This document shows positions 1-7,801 of a DNA stretch of 64,000 bases, in pieces. Below the pieces are notes generated by a model, which searched no databases, was not told where the DNA came from, and saw nothing but the letters and a program-made list of their open reading frames with translations. This DNA is from Actinomadura terrae (GTDB lineage: Bacteria; Actinomycetota; Actinomycetes; Streptosporangiales; Streptosporangiaceae): NCBI RefSeq assembly GCF_022751215.1, contig NZ_JAICDG010000003.1, positions 682,001 to 746,000 on the forward strand, read 5' to 3'. Position 1 is the stretch's first letter. Each line of letters opens with the position of its first letter. The translations under genes were made by a program, and so were the position numbers.

Positions 1-2
1 TG

Positions 3-3000
3 ATCGAGCTGATCAGGTCCGGGACCAGGGAACTGCCGGGCAACCGCCCCGAGGACTACCATCTCGCCGCCGGGGAGCGGATCGGCGAGGCGGCCAGCCG
101 CAAATGGGACTACCTCAAGGGCGCCTACCGCGCCTTCCGCGAACGTCTGGACGCGCTTCCGCCGACCGACTCCGCCGTCACCGAGACCCGCGAGCGCTGG
201 CTCCTCCGCCTCTTCGACGAACTCGGCTTCGGACGCCTCACCTATGTGCGGGGCGGCATCGCGGCGGGGGAGAAGACGTACCCGGTCTCCCACCAGTGGG
301 GGGAGCACGTCGCCGTGCACCTGCTCGGCTGGCACACCGACCTCGACCGCCGGACGAAGGCCCATGGCCAGACCGGCCGCGCCCCGCAGTCGATGCTCCA
401 GGAATTCCTCAACGTCAGCGACGCCCACCTGTGGGGCGTCCTGTCGAACGGACGCGTCCTGCGCATCCTGCGCGACTCGTCCGCCCTCGTCGGCTCGGCG
501 TACGTGCAGTTCGACCTGGAAACTATTTTCGACGGCGACCTGTATCCGGAGTTCGTCCAGCTTTTCGCGCTGCTGCACTCGTCCAGGTTCGAACTGCTGC
601 CCCGCGACGACGGCGGCGATCCCACGGTCGCCGACTGCTGGCTCGAACGGTGGCGCGCCCACGGCATCGAAACCGGCAGCCGCGCCCGCGAGCAACTGCG
701 CCTGAACGTCGAACGCGCCCTGAACGAACTCGGCACCGGCTTTCTCGAGGCCAACCAAAAACTACGCGACGACTTGGCGCACGCCCGCCTGACCCGGCAG
801 GACTACCGCCACGAACTGCTCCGCCTCGCCTACCAGCTCATCTTCCTCTTCGTCGCGGAAGGCCGTAAGGCCCTCCTCGTCCAAGACCCGCCCGACGCCA
901 CACCTGAGCAGCGAGCCGAACTTCAGGCCGCCCGCGACCGCTATACGGACTATTTCTCCGTCGAACGCCTCCGCCGTATCTCGTCCCGCCGTCGGGGCGA
1001 CCGTCACAAGGACCTGTGGCGGACGCTCGTCGTGGTCCTCGACTCCCTCGGCACGGACGACGGCCATCCCAAGCTCGCCCTGCCCGCGCTCGGCGGCCTG
1101 TTCTTCCGCGCCGGAAACCCGCTCAATGACGCCGATCTCGCCCCTGACCTGCTGCGCGGCTGCGAACTCACCAACGAACGCCTTCTTTCCGCCATCCGGC
1201 TCCTCACCACCTTCAAGGACAAGAAGGGCCGCGCCCACCGCGTCGACTACCAGCACCTCGGCGCGGAAGAACTTGGAAGCGTCTACGAGTCGCTGCTCGA
1301 ACTCGAACCCCAGATCGACAACGCCGAACCCCGCTTCTGGCTGGAGAACCTGCGCGGCAATCAGCGCAAGACAACCGGCTCGTATTACACGCCCACGGCC
1401 CTCATCGACGAACTCCTCAAGACGACCCTCGACCCGATCATCGAGGAGTATGCCCAGTCGGGAAACCCAGACGACCTCCTGAAAATCACCGTCTGCGATC
1501 CGGCCTGCGGCTCCGGCCACTTCCTCGTCGCCGCCGCCCGCCGCATCGCCAAGAAGTACGCGGTCATGTGGAGCGGTGACGACGAGCCGACACCCGCTGC
1601 CGTCCGCGAAGCGATGCACAAGGTCGTCGAGCGGTGCGTCTACGGCGTGGACCTGAACCCGATGGCCGCCGAACTCGCCAAGTTCTCGCTCTGGCTCGAA
1701 TCGCTGGAACCCGGTCGCCCTCTCGCCTTCCTGGACAACCACATCAAGGTCGGCAACTCCCTCCTCGGCACGACCCCCAAGCTGCTGATCCAGGGAATCC
1801 CGGACGAGGCGTTCAAGCCCATCGGCGACGACGACAAGAAAATTGCGAAGCAGTTCCGCACGGAAAACACCAAGGAACGCGGTCGGCAACTCGCCATTCA
1901 AGACGGTGGCCTTTTCGACCTGATCCAGACCCCGGAGGACACCTCCGAACTGACCCGCCAGGCCACCGCCCTCAACCGGATGCGCGTCGGCACCATCGCC
2001 GACATCCGCGAGCAGGCCCGCCGCTTCCGCGCCCTTCTCCACTCCCCGGATCTTGCCAACCGCAAGCGCATCGCCGACGCATGGTGCGCCGCGTTCGTGT
2101 TCCCCAAGCGGGAGAAGCTCCGCCCCATCACGTCCGCCACCCTCCAGATCATGGGCGGGGACGAGGAGGCCAAAAGCCTCTTCGCCCAGGCCAAGCCCAC
2201 CGTGGGGATGGAAGACGAACTCGACAAGATCGTTGAGCAGTACGGCTTCTTCCACTGGCACCTGGAATTCCCGGACATCTTCCGCGTCGGCAACGACGCC
2301 ACCTCCGACGCCAACCATGACACCGGCTGGCAGGGCGGCTTCACCTGCGTCCTCGGCAACCCGCCGTGGGAACGCGTGAAGCTCCAGGAACAGGAGTTCT
2401 TCGACTCCCGCAACGACAAGATCGCCAAAGCCCGCAACGCCGCCGCGCGCAAGAAGCTCATTGAGCAACTAAGGGCGAGCGAGGAATTCGCCGACCGGTC
2501 TCTCTATTCGGATTTTCAAACGGAACTCCGTAAGGCGACGGGCTGGAGTCAAATGCTCCGCTCGTCAGGCCGTTTTCCGCTGACCGGCCACGGCGACGTC
2601 AACACCTACTCGGTCTTCGCTGAGACGGCTAGGACCATTATCTGCCCCAATGGCCGAAGCGGACTTGTCCTTCCGACAGGCATCGCCACCGACGCCACGA
2701 CGGCCCCCTTCTTCGGCGATCTCGTACGTAAGAGTAAGCTGATCTCCTTTCTGGAGTTCGAGAACGAAGAATTCTTGCTCAGTCGGGACGTCCATCACAG
2801 CTTCCGTTTCTGTCTTCTGAGTGTGGTGGGGCGAGCAGGCAAGGTGGATGAGGCGGACTTCTCTTTCGGAGCGAGGCGGATATCAGACATTGAGAACCGT
2901 CGATTTGCGATGCCTCCCAGAGATATTCTTCTGCTAAATCCTAATACAGGTACGGCGCCGCTATTTCGCTCGCGAAGGGACGCAAAGATAACGCTAGAAA

Positions 3001-4031
3001 TCTACCGGCAAGTACCCGTACTCATACGAGAAAGCGGCCCGCGAAGTAACTCATGGGGATTGTCGTTCATGCGCATGTTCGACATGGCGAACGACTCAGG
3101 CTTGTTTAGTTCTCGAGCTACCCTCGAAAGGGGGTGGACATTGAGTGGAAATGTGTTCTCGTCCGGCGATGGGCAAATGCTGCCTCTTTATGAGGCCAAG
3201 ATGATTCATCACTTCGATCATCGACTTGGCACTTACGACGGGCAGACGTCGGCTCAGGCGAATATGGGGACGCTGCCGCGCCTGGAATATCACCAGAAGA
3301 GAAACCCTAAGTTTAGTATAGTGCCCCGCTACTGGGTTGCCGAGGAGGAGGTAGAGAAAAGACTAGACGGTCGCTGGAATCGGGAATGGCTAATGGGCTT
3401 CAGGAAAATATGCCGTGCGACCGACGAACGCACTCTTGTCTTCTCGATCTTCCCCAAGAGTGGATTCGGTGACTCCGGGAACCTGATCTTCCCCTCAAAC
3501 TCTCGTCCTTATCTCTTCTGTGGCGCTGCCTCATCATTCGTTGTGGATTATGTTCTTCGTCAGAAGATGGCCGGAACAAATCTGAATTTCTTTCAGTTCG
3601 AGCAACTGCCGTTTCATGGGCCTAAAGTCTATACATGCAAGGCAAGCTGGGATCCGACACAGGATGTCGGCGATTGGGTTTCCGCTCGTATTCTTGAGCT
3701 TGTTTATTCGTCATGGGATATGAGAGCATTTGCCGAGGATGTCAGAGATTCTGGAAATCCATTCCTTTGGAATGAGGAACGACGATTTGCCATGCGGGCC
3801 GAGCTGGATGCCGCCTATTTCCATCTCTATGGCGTTGGCCGTGAAGATGTCGGCTACATCATGGACAGCTTCGGGGCTTTCCGGCGCAACGACCCTGAGC
3901 GGTTTGCGCGGACGAAGGCGCTGATCCTGGACGTCTACGACGCGATGGCGCGAGCGATGGGGACGGAGGAACCGTACAAGTCCATCCTTGACCCGCCGCC
4001 AGGGGAAGGTCCACGCCACCCGGACATGTGA
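3..4031 (+). CDS. Large N6-adenine DNA methyltransferase (Eco57I/type IIG-like), 5' end outside window
   Basis: The reading frame is open from the left edge, so the real start lies upstream; a GTG at 246 is inside the protein. About 1342 residues are visible. The methylase core is clear: TGSYYTP near 1377, SAM-binding motif DPACGSGHF at 1497-1523, GVDLNPMA near 1644, and catalytic NPPW at 2358-2369, the signature of N6-adenine methylases. The region before the core resembles the helical and nuclease-like N-terminus of single-chain type IIG, PglX or DrmMI enzymes, but I see no convincing nuclease triad. The part after about 2475 should be the target-recognition region; its codon usage is much richer in A/T than both flanks. 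It probably modifies or restricts DNA as part of a phage-defence locus whose other subunits lie off-window or are lost. The methylase assignment is firm; the system class is uncertain. Confidence 0.9.
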   Translation: MELIRSGTRELPGNRPEDYHLAAGERIGEAASRKWDYLKGAYRAFRERLDALPPTDSAVTETRERWLLRLFDELGFGRLTYVRGGIAAGEKTYPVSHQWGEHVAVHLLGWHTDLDRRTKAHGQTGRAPQSMLQEFLNVSDAHLWGVLSNGRVLRILRDSSALVGSAYVQFDLETIFDGDLYPEFVQLFALLHSSRFELLPRDDGGDPTVADCWLERWRAHGIETGSRAREQLRLNVERALNELGTGFLEANQKLRDDLAHARLTRQDYRHELLRLAYQLIFLFVAEGRKALLVQDPPDATPEQRAELQAARDRYTDYFSVERLRRISSRRRGDRHKDLWRTLVVVLDSLGTDDGHPKLALPALGGLFFRAGNPLNDADLAPDLLRGCELTNERLLSAIRLLTTFKDKKGRAHRVDYQHLGAEELGSVYESLLELEPQIDNAEPRFWLENLRGNQRKTTGSYYTPTALIDELLKTTLDPIIEEYAQSGNPDDLLKITVCDPACGSGHFLVAAARRIAKKYAVMWSGDDEPTPAAVREAMHKVVERCVYGVDLNPMAAELAKFSLWLESLEPGRPLAFLDNHIKVGNSLLGTTPKLLIQGIPDEAFKPIGDDDKKIAKQFRTENTKERGRQLAIQDGGLFDLIQTPEDTSELTRQATALNRMRVGTIADIREQARRFRALLHSPDLANRKRIADAWCAAFVFPKREKLRPITSATLQIMGGDEEAKSLFAQAKPTVGMEDELDKIVEQYGFFHWHLEFPDIFRVGNDATSDANHDTGWQGGFTCVLGNPPWERVKLQEQEFFDSRNDKIAKARNAAARKKLIEQLRASEEFADRSLYSDFQTELRKATGWSQMLRSSGRFPLTGHGDVNTYSVFAETARTIICPNGRSGLVLPTGIATDATTAPFFGDLVRKSKLISFLEFENEEFLLSRDVHHSFRFCLLSVVGRAGKVDEADFSFGARRISDIENRRFAMPPRDILLLNPNTGTAPLFRSRRDAKITLEIYRQVPVLIRESGPRSNSWGLSFMRMFDMANDSGLFSSRATLERGWTLSGNVFSSGDGQMLPLYEAKMIHHFDHRLGTYDGQTSAQANMGTLPRLEYHQKRNPKFSIVPRYWVAEEEVEKRLDGRWNREWLMGFRKICRATDERTLVFSIFPKSGFGDSGNLIFPSNSRPYLFCGAASSFVVDYVLRQKMAGTNLNFFQFEQLPFHGPKVYTCKASWDPTQDVGDWVSARILELVYSSWDMRAFAEDVRDSGNPFLWNEERRFAMRAELDAAYFHLYGVGREDVGYIMDSFGAFRRNDPERFARTKALILDVYDAMARAMGTEEPYKSILDPPPGEGPRHPDM

Positions 4032-4051
4032 TTTGGGAGGAGTTCCAAGAA

Positions 4052-4189
4052 ATGCCAGCGGCCTCGGACAATTTATACCGTCTCAAGGCCGCCAAGTTTC
4101 GGTGGGATCAGGGGTCGTTCGCGCGGATCTTGTGGAGGAAGTTCCGCCATTCATCCCTGGTGAACTCCAGAGTGGGACCGGTGCCGTAA
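4052..4189 (+). pseudogene. Possible 5' remnant of a gene that followed the methyltransferase
   Basis: A strong Shine-Dalgarno sequence (GGGAGGAG) sits about 8 bases before an ATG 20 bases after the methyltransferase stop. It opens a 45-codon frame beginning MPAASDNLYRLKAAKFRW. From about codon 20 the frame overlaps the 3' end of the antisense DUF397 gene, so only the first ~60 bases look native. The simplest reading is a partner gene of the methyltransferase cut off when the XRE-DUF397 pair arrived. It could also be a genuine short peptide. I do not recognise the family. Confidence 0.3.
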
Positions 4190-4302
4190 AACTTGGTGTC
4201 CCGGACGCCGATTGTGCCGTCGCTGGCCCGCCCAGCCTCGATGCATTCGCCGTTCGGGTTGCTACGTCGGGACTTTCGCCAGCCAGAGTAGTGCTTGGTC
4301 AT
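4108..4302 (-). CDS. DUF397 domain protein (partner of XRE regulator)
   Basis: This 64-residue protein is a typical actinobacterial DUF397 member. It has the opening W-RKS-RS pattern (GWRKSRRS), a Cys-Ile-Glu segment, GIGVRDTK-like VRDTK, and a closing FTRDEWRNFL. Its ATG overlaps the stop of the upstream XRE gene by four bases (ATGA), so the two are translationally coupled. In Streptomyces such pairs (for example around BldB- and WhiJ-type loci) act together as a DNA-binding regulator and a small modulator, and some behave like toxin-antitoxin pairs. Whether this pair controls the neighbouring defence genes is inference from position. Confidence 0.9.
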   Translation of the reverse strand: MTKHYSGWRKSRRSNPNGECIEAGRASDGTIGVRDTKFYGTGPTLEFTRDEWRNFLHKIRANDP

Positions 4303-5180
4303 GTTCCCGATCCTGTCTGGTCGGCCAGGCGGTTGGCCACCCGTTCGAGGAAGGTGATGCTGTCTTCTGGAGACAGGGCGGCTTGGCGGAGGCGATCGTA
4401 CATCCCGGTATACCGCGCTACGTCGCGCCCCCGGGTGAGTACGTGATCCGTGGTGACGGTGTCTACCACCGCCAACGGCGCGTCGCCTGGCTCGGGGAAC
4501 GAGTACAGGTAGAACGATGACTGCGGAAGAAGGCCCCCCGGAATGGGGGTGCTGTGCATGAGCACACGGACACGGATTCGCTCTTCTGCTGAGATCACCC
4601 CGATCACGTGTCGGAGTTGGCAGGTCATCACCTCTGGCGGGACTGCCAGTCGATGAATCACGCACTCATCCAGGACGACTTCGTAGGACGGTCCGTCCGG
4701 TCGCAGCAGTTCGCGCTGTCGCTGAGCACGAGCGTCGGCCATGCGTTCCGGCACGTAATCGAGTTTGCCCTGACACTCGTCCAGGGCAACCAGCGCCGAT
4801 ACGAACTCCGGAGCTTGTAGGCCGCCAGGCATACCGGTCTGGTTGTAGGCGCGGACGGTGTCGGCGCTGTACTCCAGGTCCGCGTAGAGCTTCTGACGGG
4901 GACCCATCGACATCCCGTACCGGTCCCACCAGCCCTTCTGACCAGCTTCGCGGGCGAGCTTGACGAGTCTGTCGTACTCGCTGCCGGTGACTCCGAGGAT
5001 GTCGAGCATGTCCAGGAAGTCGTTGAGGTTGGGGCGGACCTGGGCATTCTCCAGGCGGGTGATCTTCGTTCGGGAGTGGAAGACGAGCTTGGCGAGGCCA
5101 TCGGTCGTGAGGTCGTGGCTCTCGCGGAGTTTGCGGATCTCGGCCGCCAACCGGCGGCGTCGGACGTAGGGGCTCGGCAT
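4299..5180 (-). CDS. XRE-family regulator with DUF5753 sensor domain
   Basis: A 293-residue protein. Residues about 8-65 form a Cro/C1-type helix-turn-helix (RRRRLAAEIRKLRE, then TTDGLAKLVFHSRTKITRLE). The rest is the DUF5753 domain, with QKGWWDRYG, a YNQTGMPGGLQ-like segment and a closing FLERVANRLA. It matches the usual length of actinobacterial XRE/DUF5753 proteins. It is co-transcribed with the DUF397 gene, which starts inside its stop codon. A palindrome 41 bases before its start (5221-5231) is a plausible autoregulatory site. It is convergent with the methyltransferase gene and precedes the rest of the defence island. Confidence 0.92.
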   Translation of the reverse strand: MPSPYVRRRRLAAEIRKLRESHDLTTDGLAKLVFHSRTKITRLENAQVRPNLNDFLDMLDILGVTGSEYDRLVKLAREAGQKGWWDRYGMSMGPRQKLYADLEYSADTVRAYNQTGMPGGLQAPEFVSALVALDECQGKLDYVPERMADARAQRQRELLRPDGPSYEVVLDECVIHRLAVPPEVMTCQLRHVIGVISAEERIRVRVLMHSTPIPGGLLPQSSFYLYSFPEPGDAPLAVVDTVTTDHVLTRGRDVARYTGMYDRLRQAALSPEDSITFLERVANRLADQTGSGT

Positions 5181-5220
5181 GACCGCCTCCCGTGGGGCAT
5201 CGCCGCCTGGATCGGTGGCT

Positions 5221-5231
5221 AACTCTGAGTT
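5221..5231. promoter_or_regulatory. Candidate operator of the XRE regulator
   Basis: AACTCTGAGTT is a perfect palindrome around a central T. It lies 41 bases upstream of the XRE start codon, inside the presumed promoter. A related AACT half appears about 10 bases away (CACTAACT). Autoregulation is inferred only from position. Confidence 0.35.
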
Positions 5232-5314
5232 ACGGCACTAACTGGGACTGTAGCGGCCAACGGGTGGGGCGTCGCGACAAATGGGCAGGTCGGGGGAGCG
5301 TCAGAGGATTCCAG

Positions 5315-5336
5315 ACGTGCGAATTCCGCACGTGCG
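5315..5336. repeat. Inverted repeat ACGTGCG-5-CGCACGT downstream of the split gene
   Basis: ACGTGCG and CGCACGT are separated by AATTC. The right arm lies within TCCGCACGTGCG, a 12-mer that recurs exactly at 7185-7196 upstream of the same gene. The repeat could be a terminator-like hairpin for the minus-strand gene that ends at 5374, or one of a pair of flanking sites. Confidence 0.4.
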
Positions 5337-5373
5337 TCCTTCGGACGGCTCGTTGAGTGGTCGGCGGTGTGAG

Positions 5374-5718
5374 TCAGTTCGTGGACTTGATGGTGAGGCG
5401 GCTGCCCAGGTAGCCGATGTAGATCTTCCCCGTGTTCTTGACGTCGTCGAGGTAGTGCATCCGGGGCGCGCTCATCCCCGCGCCACCGCCCAGGCGCACG
5501 TGGGCCCACATGTACGCCGTTCGGTCGGGGTCCACCTCGGGCGGGACGGGCAGCAACCGTTCCCGGCGCATCTTCGGGTTGTTTCTCACGGTCTCCGACT
5601 CGTCCGGGCCGATCTTGCCCGCGCTGATCGCGTGGGCGCCGGGCTCGGGGCGCTTGCACCAGTTGGCGAAGTCGCCGGTGACCCGCCCGGCCGCGCTCGC
5701 CTCCGCGTAGTCGTTCAT
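5374..5718 (-). CDS. C-terminal piece of a split, unrecognised conserved protein
   Basis: About 114 residues (or 117 from 5727). It is rich in charged and aromatic residues and ends in a beta-type segment: YMWAHVRLGG, PRMHYLDD, GKIYIGYLG. It lies in the same frame as the upstream gene and is separated from it only by one TGA at 5749-5751. The codons between that stop and this ATG read CAWQAVLA and continue smoothly into MNDYAEA, which suggests that coding originally ran through. It has no good ribosome-binding site of its own. It is most likely the C-terminal domain of the 5749-7068 gene, detached by a nonsense mutation or small indels, unless the stop is a sequencing artefact. Function unknown. 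Confidence 0.6.
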   Translation of the reverse strand: MNDYAEASAAGRVTGDFANWCKRPEPGAHAISAGKIGPDESETVRNNPKMRRERLLPVPPEVDPDRTAYMWAHVRLGGGAGMSAPRMHYLDDVKNTGKIYIGYLGSRLTIKSTN

Positions 5719-5748
5719 GGCGAGCACGGCCTGCCAGGCGCACTGCGC

Positions 5749-7068
5749 TCAGGACGACGCGGCCGGCATGATGTCCATGCCACGTGGGTGGTCGCGGTCG
5801 CCGCTGAAGTCGATCCGCTCCAGGCCGTCGATACGCTCCAAAAGCTCCTCGAAGGAGGTGGGCAGGATTGTCTGCTCGTCGGCCGGGGCGTATGCCTCGG
5901 TACTCCGTCCGACCTCGACGAGGCGCCTTCGCAGCGCCCGCACCTGGTCCTCAAGTGACTCGGCGCGCTGGTTGACCCGGTCGAACTCGGCCGTGAGAGC
6001 GTTCAGCTCCTCGTTGCGGTGCGCGAGGAGTTCCTCGGTCCGTTCCGCCTCTGCGACCAGCTCCAGTGCCGCGTCCAGGGTGCTCTGGAGGTGGTCCCTT
6101 TCGACGCGGAAGGATTCTGTGGCCTTTTCCACGTCGACCGATGGGGCGAGTTCGGGTCTTTCCTGGGGAGACTCGTTGGCGAGCAGTGCCCTGCTGAGTC
6201 CGGTGAGCGGACGGGGGAGGCGAGCCTCCGCGCTCAGGCGGCGCGGCAGGCCCGCGAGGAGCGCCCTGGCGCGGCCCTGGTTGTCCTCAATGCGGGGCGC
6301 TGACTGGACGCGGTGGCGGAGTGCATCCTCCGCGCTCGCGGGGTCGGCGCCCGGCAGGTAGGTGCGGACGGCACCGCCCCAGACCCCATGGGAGTCGCCG
6401 ACCTCGTCGTTGAACTGGTCCGTGGCGTGGGGGCCGAGCAGGTAGAGGCTCGCCAGGCCGGCGGCGTTCCGCATCGACTTGGCGATCATCGCGCGCCAGT
6501 CGTGGAAGTCGTGCCGCGAACTGGCGCTCGCGATGAGCGCGGGCGTCCGGCGGTCCGGATCGCAGATCGTCTCAATGAGCGCGTCGACGTCCGGGGGACG
6601 GACAAGGATCGGCGTCGCCCGCATGTGGGCCAGGGAGTCGCGGGCGTCGACCGCGTCGAGCAGGGCGCGGGCGAGCCGGGGGACTCCGGCCTGTGGCGCC
6701 TGTGCGGGCTCTTGTTCCTGGGACCCGTTCGCAGGGGAGCCGAGGAACTCGACGTCCAGCCAGAACCAGCTACGGGCCTGATCGCGTGCCTTTCCGAGCG
6801 CGTGCACCGTGAGCGTGGACACCCAAGCGCCGCGGTCATTCGGCTCGCGGAGCTGCCACCGCTTCGTCTGCGTGCCGTCCATCGCGTTGCGGGCGAGGAC
6901 GAGCAGGGCCTGTCCCGCCGGGCCGACCTTCGGCATGCCGCGGTCGAACGCGTCCTGGTCGAGGCCCTTCTCGCCGAGCCACCCGCGCAGTTGTTGTTCC
7001 GCCGCCGGAAACGCCTCGTCGGCTCGCGGCCCCGTGTGAAAGATCGACCGGTATCGCCCCGTCACCAT
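5749..7068 (-). CDS. Unrecognised conserved protein with C-terminal coiled coil (interrupted at 3' end)
   Basis: About 439 residues from the ATG at 7068, which has GAAGGA seven bases upstream. The N-terminal ~300 residues are a mixed globular region with no motif I can name. Residues about 320-400 form a strong coiled coil (heptads through VERDHLQSTLDAALELV and FDRVNQRAESLEDQVRAL). The product ends shortly afterwards at an in-frame TGA, beyond which the same frame stays open for a further ~120 codons. The gene sits between the XRE-DUF397 pair and the RsbW-like/S-4TM/NB-ARC cluster, so a role in the conflict island is possible, but nothing in the sequence shows it. Confidence 0.65.
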   Translation of the reverse strand: MVTGRYRSIFHTGPRADEAFPAAEQQLRGWLGEKGLDQDAFDRGMPKVGPAGQALLVLARNAMDGTQTKRWQLREPNDRGAWVSTLTVHALGKARDQARSWFWLDVEFLGSPANGSQEQEPAQAPQAGVPRLARALLDAVDARDSLAHMRATPILVRPPDVDALIETICDPDRRTPALIASASSRHDFHDWRAMIAKSMRNAAGLASLYLLGPHATDQFNDEVGDSHGVWGGAVRTYLPGADPASAEDALRHRVQSAPRIEDNQGRARALLAGLPRRLSAEARLPRPLTGLSRALLANESPQERPELAPSVDVEKATESFRVERDHLQSTLDAALELVAEAERTEELLAHRNEELNALTAEFDRVNQRAESLEDQVRALRRRLVEVGRSTEAYAPADEQTILPTSFEELLERIDGLERIDFSGDRDHPRGMDIMPAASS

Positions 7069-7074
7069 CGCCAC

Positions 7075-7375
7075 ATCCTTCGATCATCTGCCGCTCGCCG
7101 CGTGTTCGGGAACCGGATGTGGGAGCAGAAGCGACGGGCTACCAGGGAGACGCGGCGGGCGACCGCGGGATTTACCCGAAGAGGTCCGCACGTGCGGGAG
7201 TGCGATGTGCGACGTCGGCGTGTGCGGTTGACGCTTGTGCCGAATGCCTCTCCGGGCCATCTGAATTCTGGTTCTTCGTGTTCAGGGCGCGACCGGCTGT
7301 GACGCTTGCCTCGTGGACAAGGAGTGGCTCGACAGATCCGCAATGTCGTTCCCGACATGATCAGAGGTGGTTCCG
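7075..7375. other. Intergenic region with 12-bp palindrome
   Basis: This is the divergent promoter space between the coiled-coil gene (minus strand) and the RsbW-like ATPase gene (plus strand). It holds the perfect palindrome CCGCACGTGCGG at 7186-7197, nearly all of which recurs at 5326-5336 beyond the other end of the coiled-coil gene. No RNA gene or short reading frame is evident. Confidence 0.5.
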
Positions 7376-7801
7376 ATGTCACCGGTGATGCTCCTGGCAA
7401 GAGAGTCCGTGCCGCTGTGCTGGCGGCGAACCTTCCCCGGCGGCCCCGAGCAGGCCCGCGCGGTCCGGCGGTTCGTCGGATGCCTGCTGGCGGGCTGTCC
7501 CCACCTCGACGACGTGCTGCTCGCGGCCGACGAACTCGCCGTCAACGCGATCCGGCACACGAGGTCCGGCCTGGACGGCGGGACGTTCGCCGTCGAGGTC
7601 GCCTGGTGCGGCGACACGATCGTGATGGCGGTCGCCGACCAGGGCGGGCCGGATGAGCCCGCCCTCGTCGACGCGGACGAGTCGGCCGAGACCGGGCGCG
7701 GGCTGCGCACCGTCTCGCTCACGGCCCGGAGTTGGGGCTGGCACGGCAACCGCGACGGCCGCACGGTCACCGCCGTGTTCGCGGCGGAGGGCGCCGCGTG
7801 A
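7376..7801 (+). CDS. RsbW-like ATP-binding protein (HATPase_c, anti-sigma family)
   Basis: A 141-residue protein with a GHKL ATP-binding fold. ADELAVNAIRHT is the N box, VADQGGPDEP the G1 box, and TGRGLRTVS the G2 box. This compact form is the common actinobacterial regulatory histidine-kinase-like family related to RsbW and SpoIIAB. The ATG at 7376 follows GAGGTGG at suitable spacing. Its stop overlaps the next gene's GTG (GTGA), so the two are made together. These proteins usually bind sigma or anti-anti-sigma factors. Here no sigma factor is adjacent, and the neighbours are the S-4TM and NB-ARC genes. Confidence 0.85.
   Translation: MSPVMLLARESVPLCWRRTFPGGPEQARAVRRFVGCLLAGCPHLDDVLLAADELAVNAIRHTRSGLDGGTFAVEVAWCGDTIVMAVADQGGPDEPALVDADESAETGRGLRTVSLTARSWGWHGNRDGRTVTAVFAAEGAA

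Noticed and set aside
762..2468. A 568-codon open frame antisense to the methyltransferase
   Set aside because: It mirrors the third-position GC bias of the real gene, has no recognisable domain, and lies fully under conserved methylase motifs.
246..4031. GTG at 246 as the methyltransferase start
   Set aside because: The frame remains open and protein-like to the left edge, so this codon is internal.
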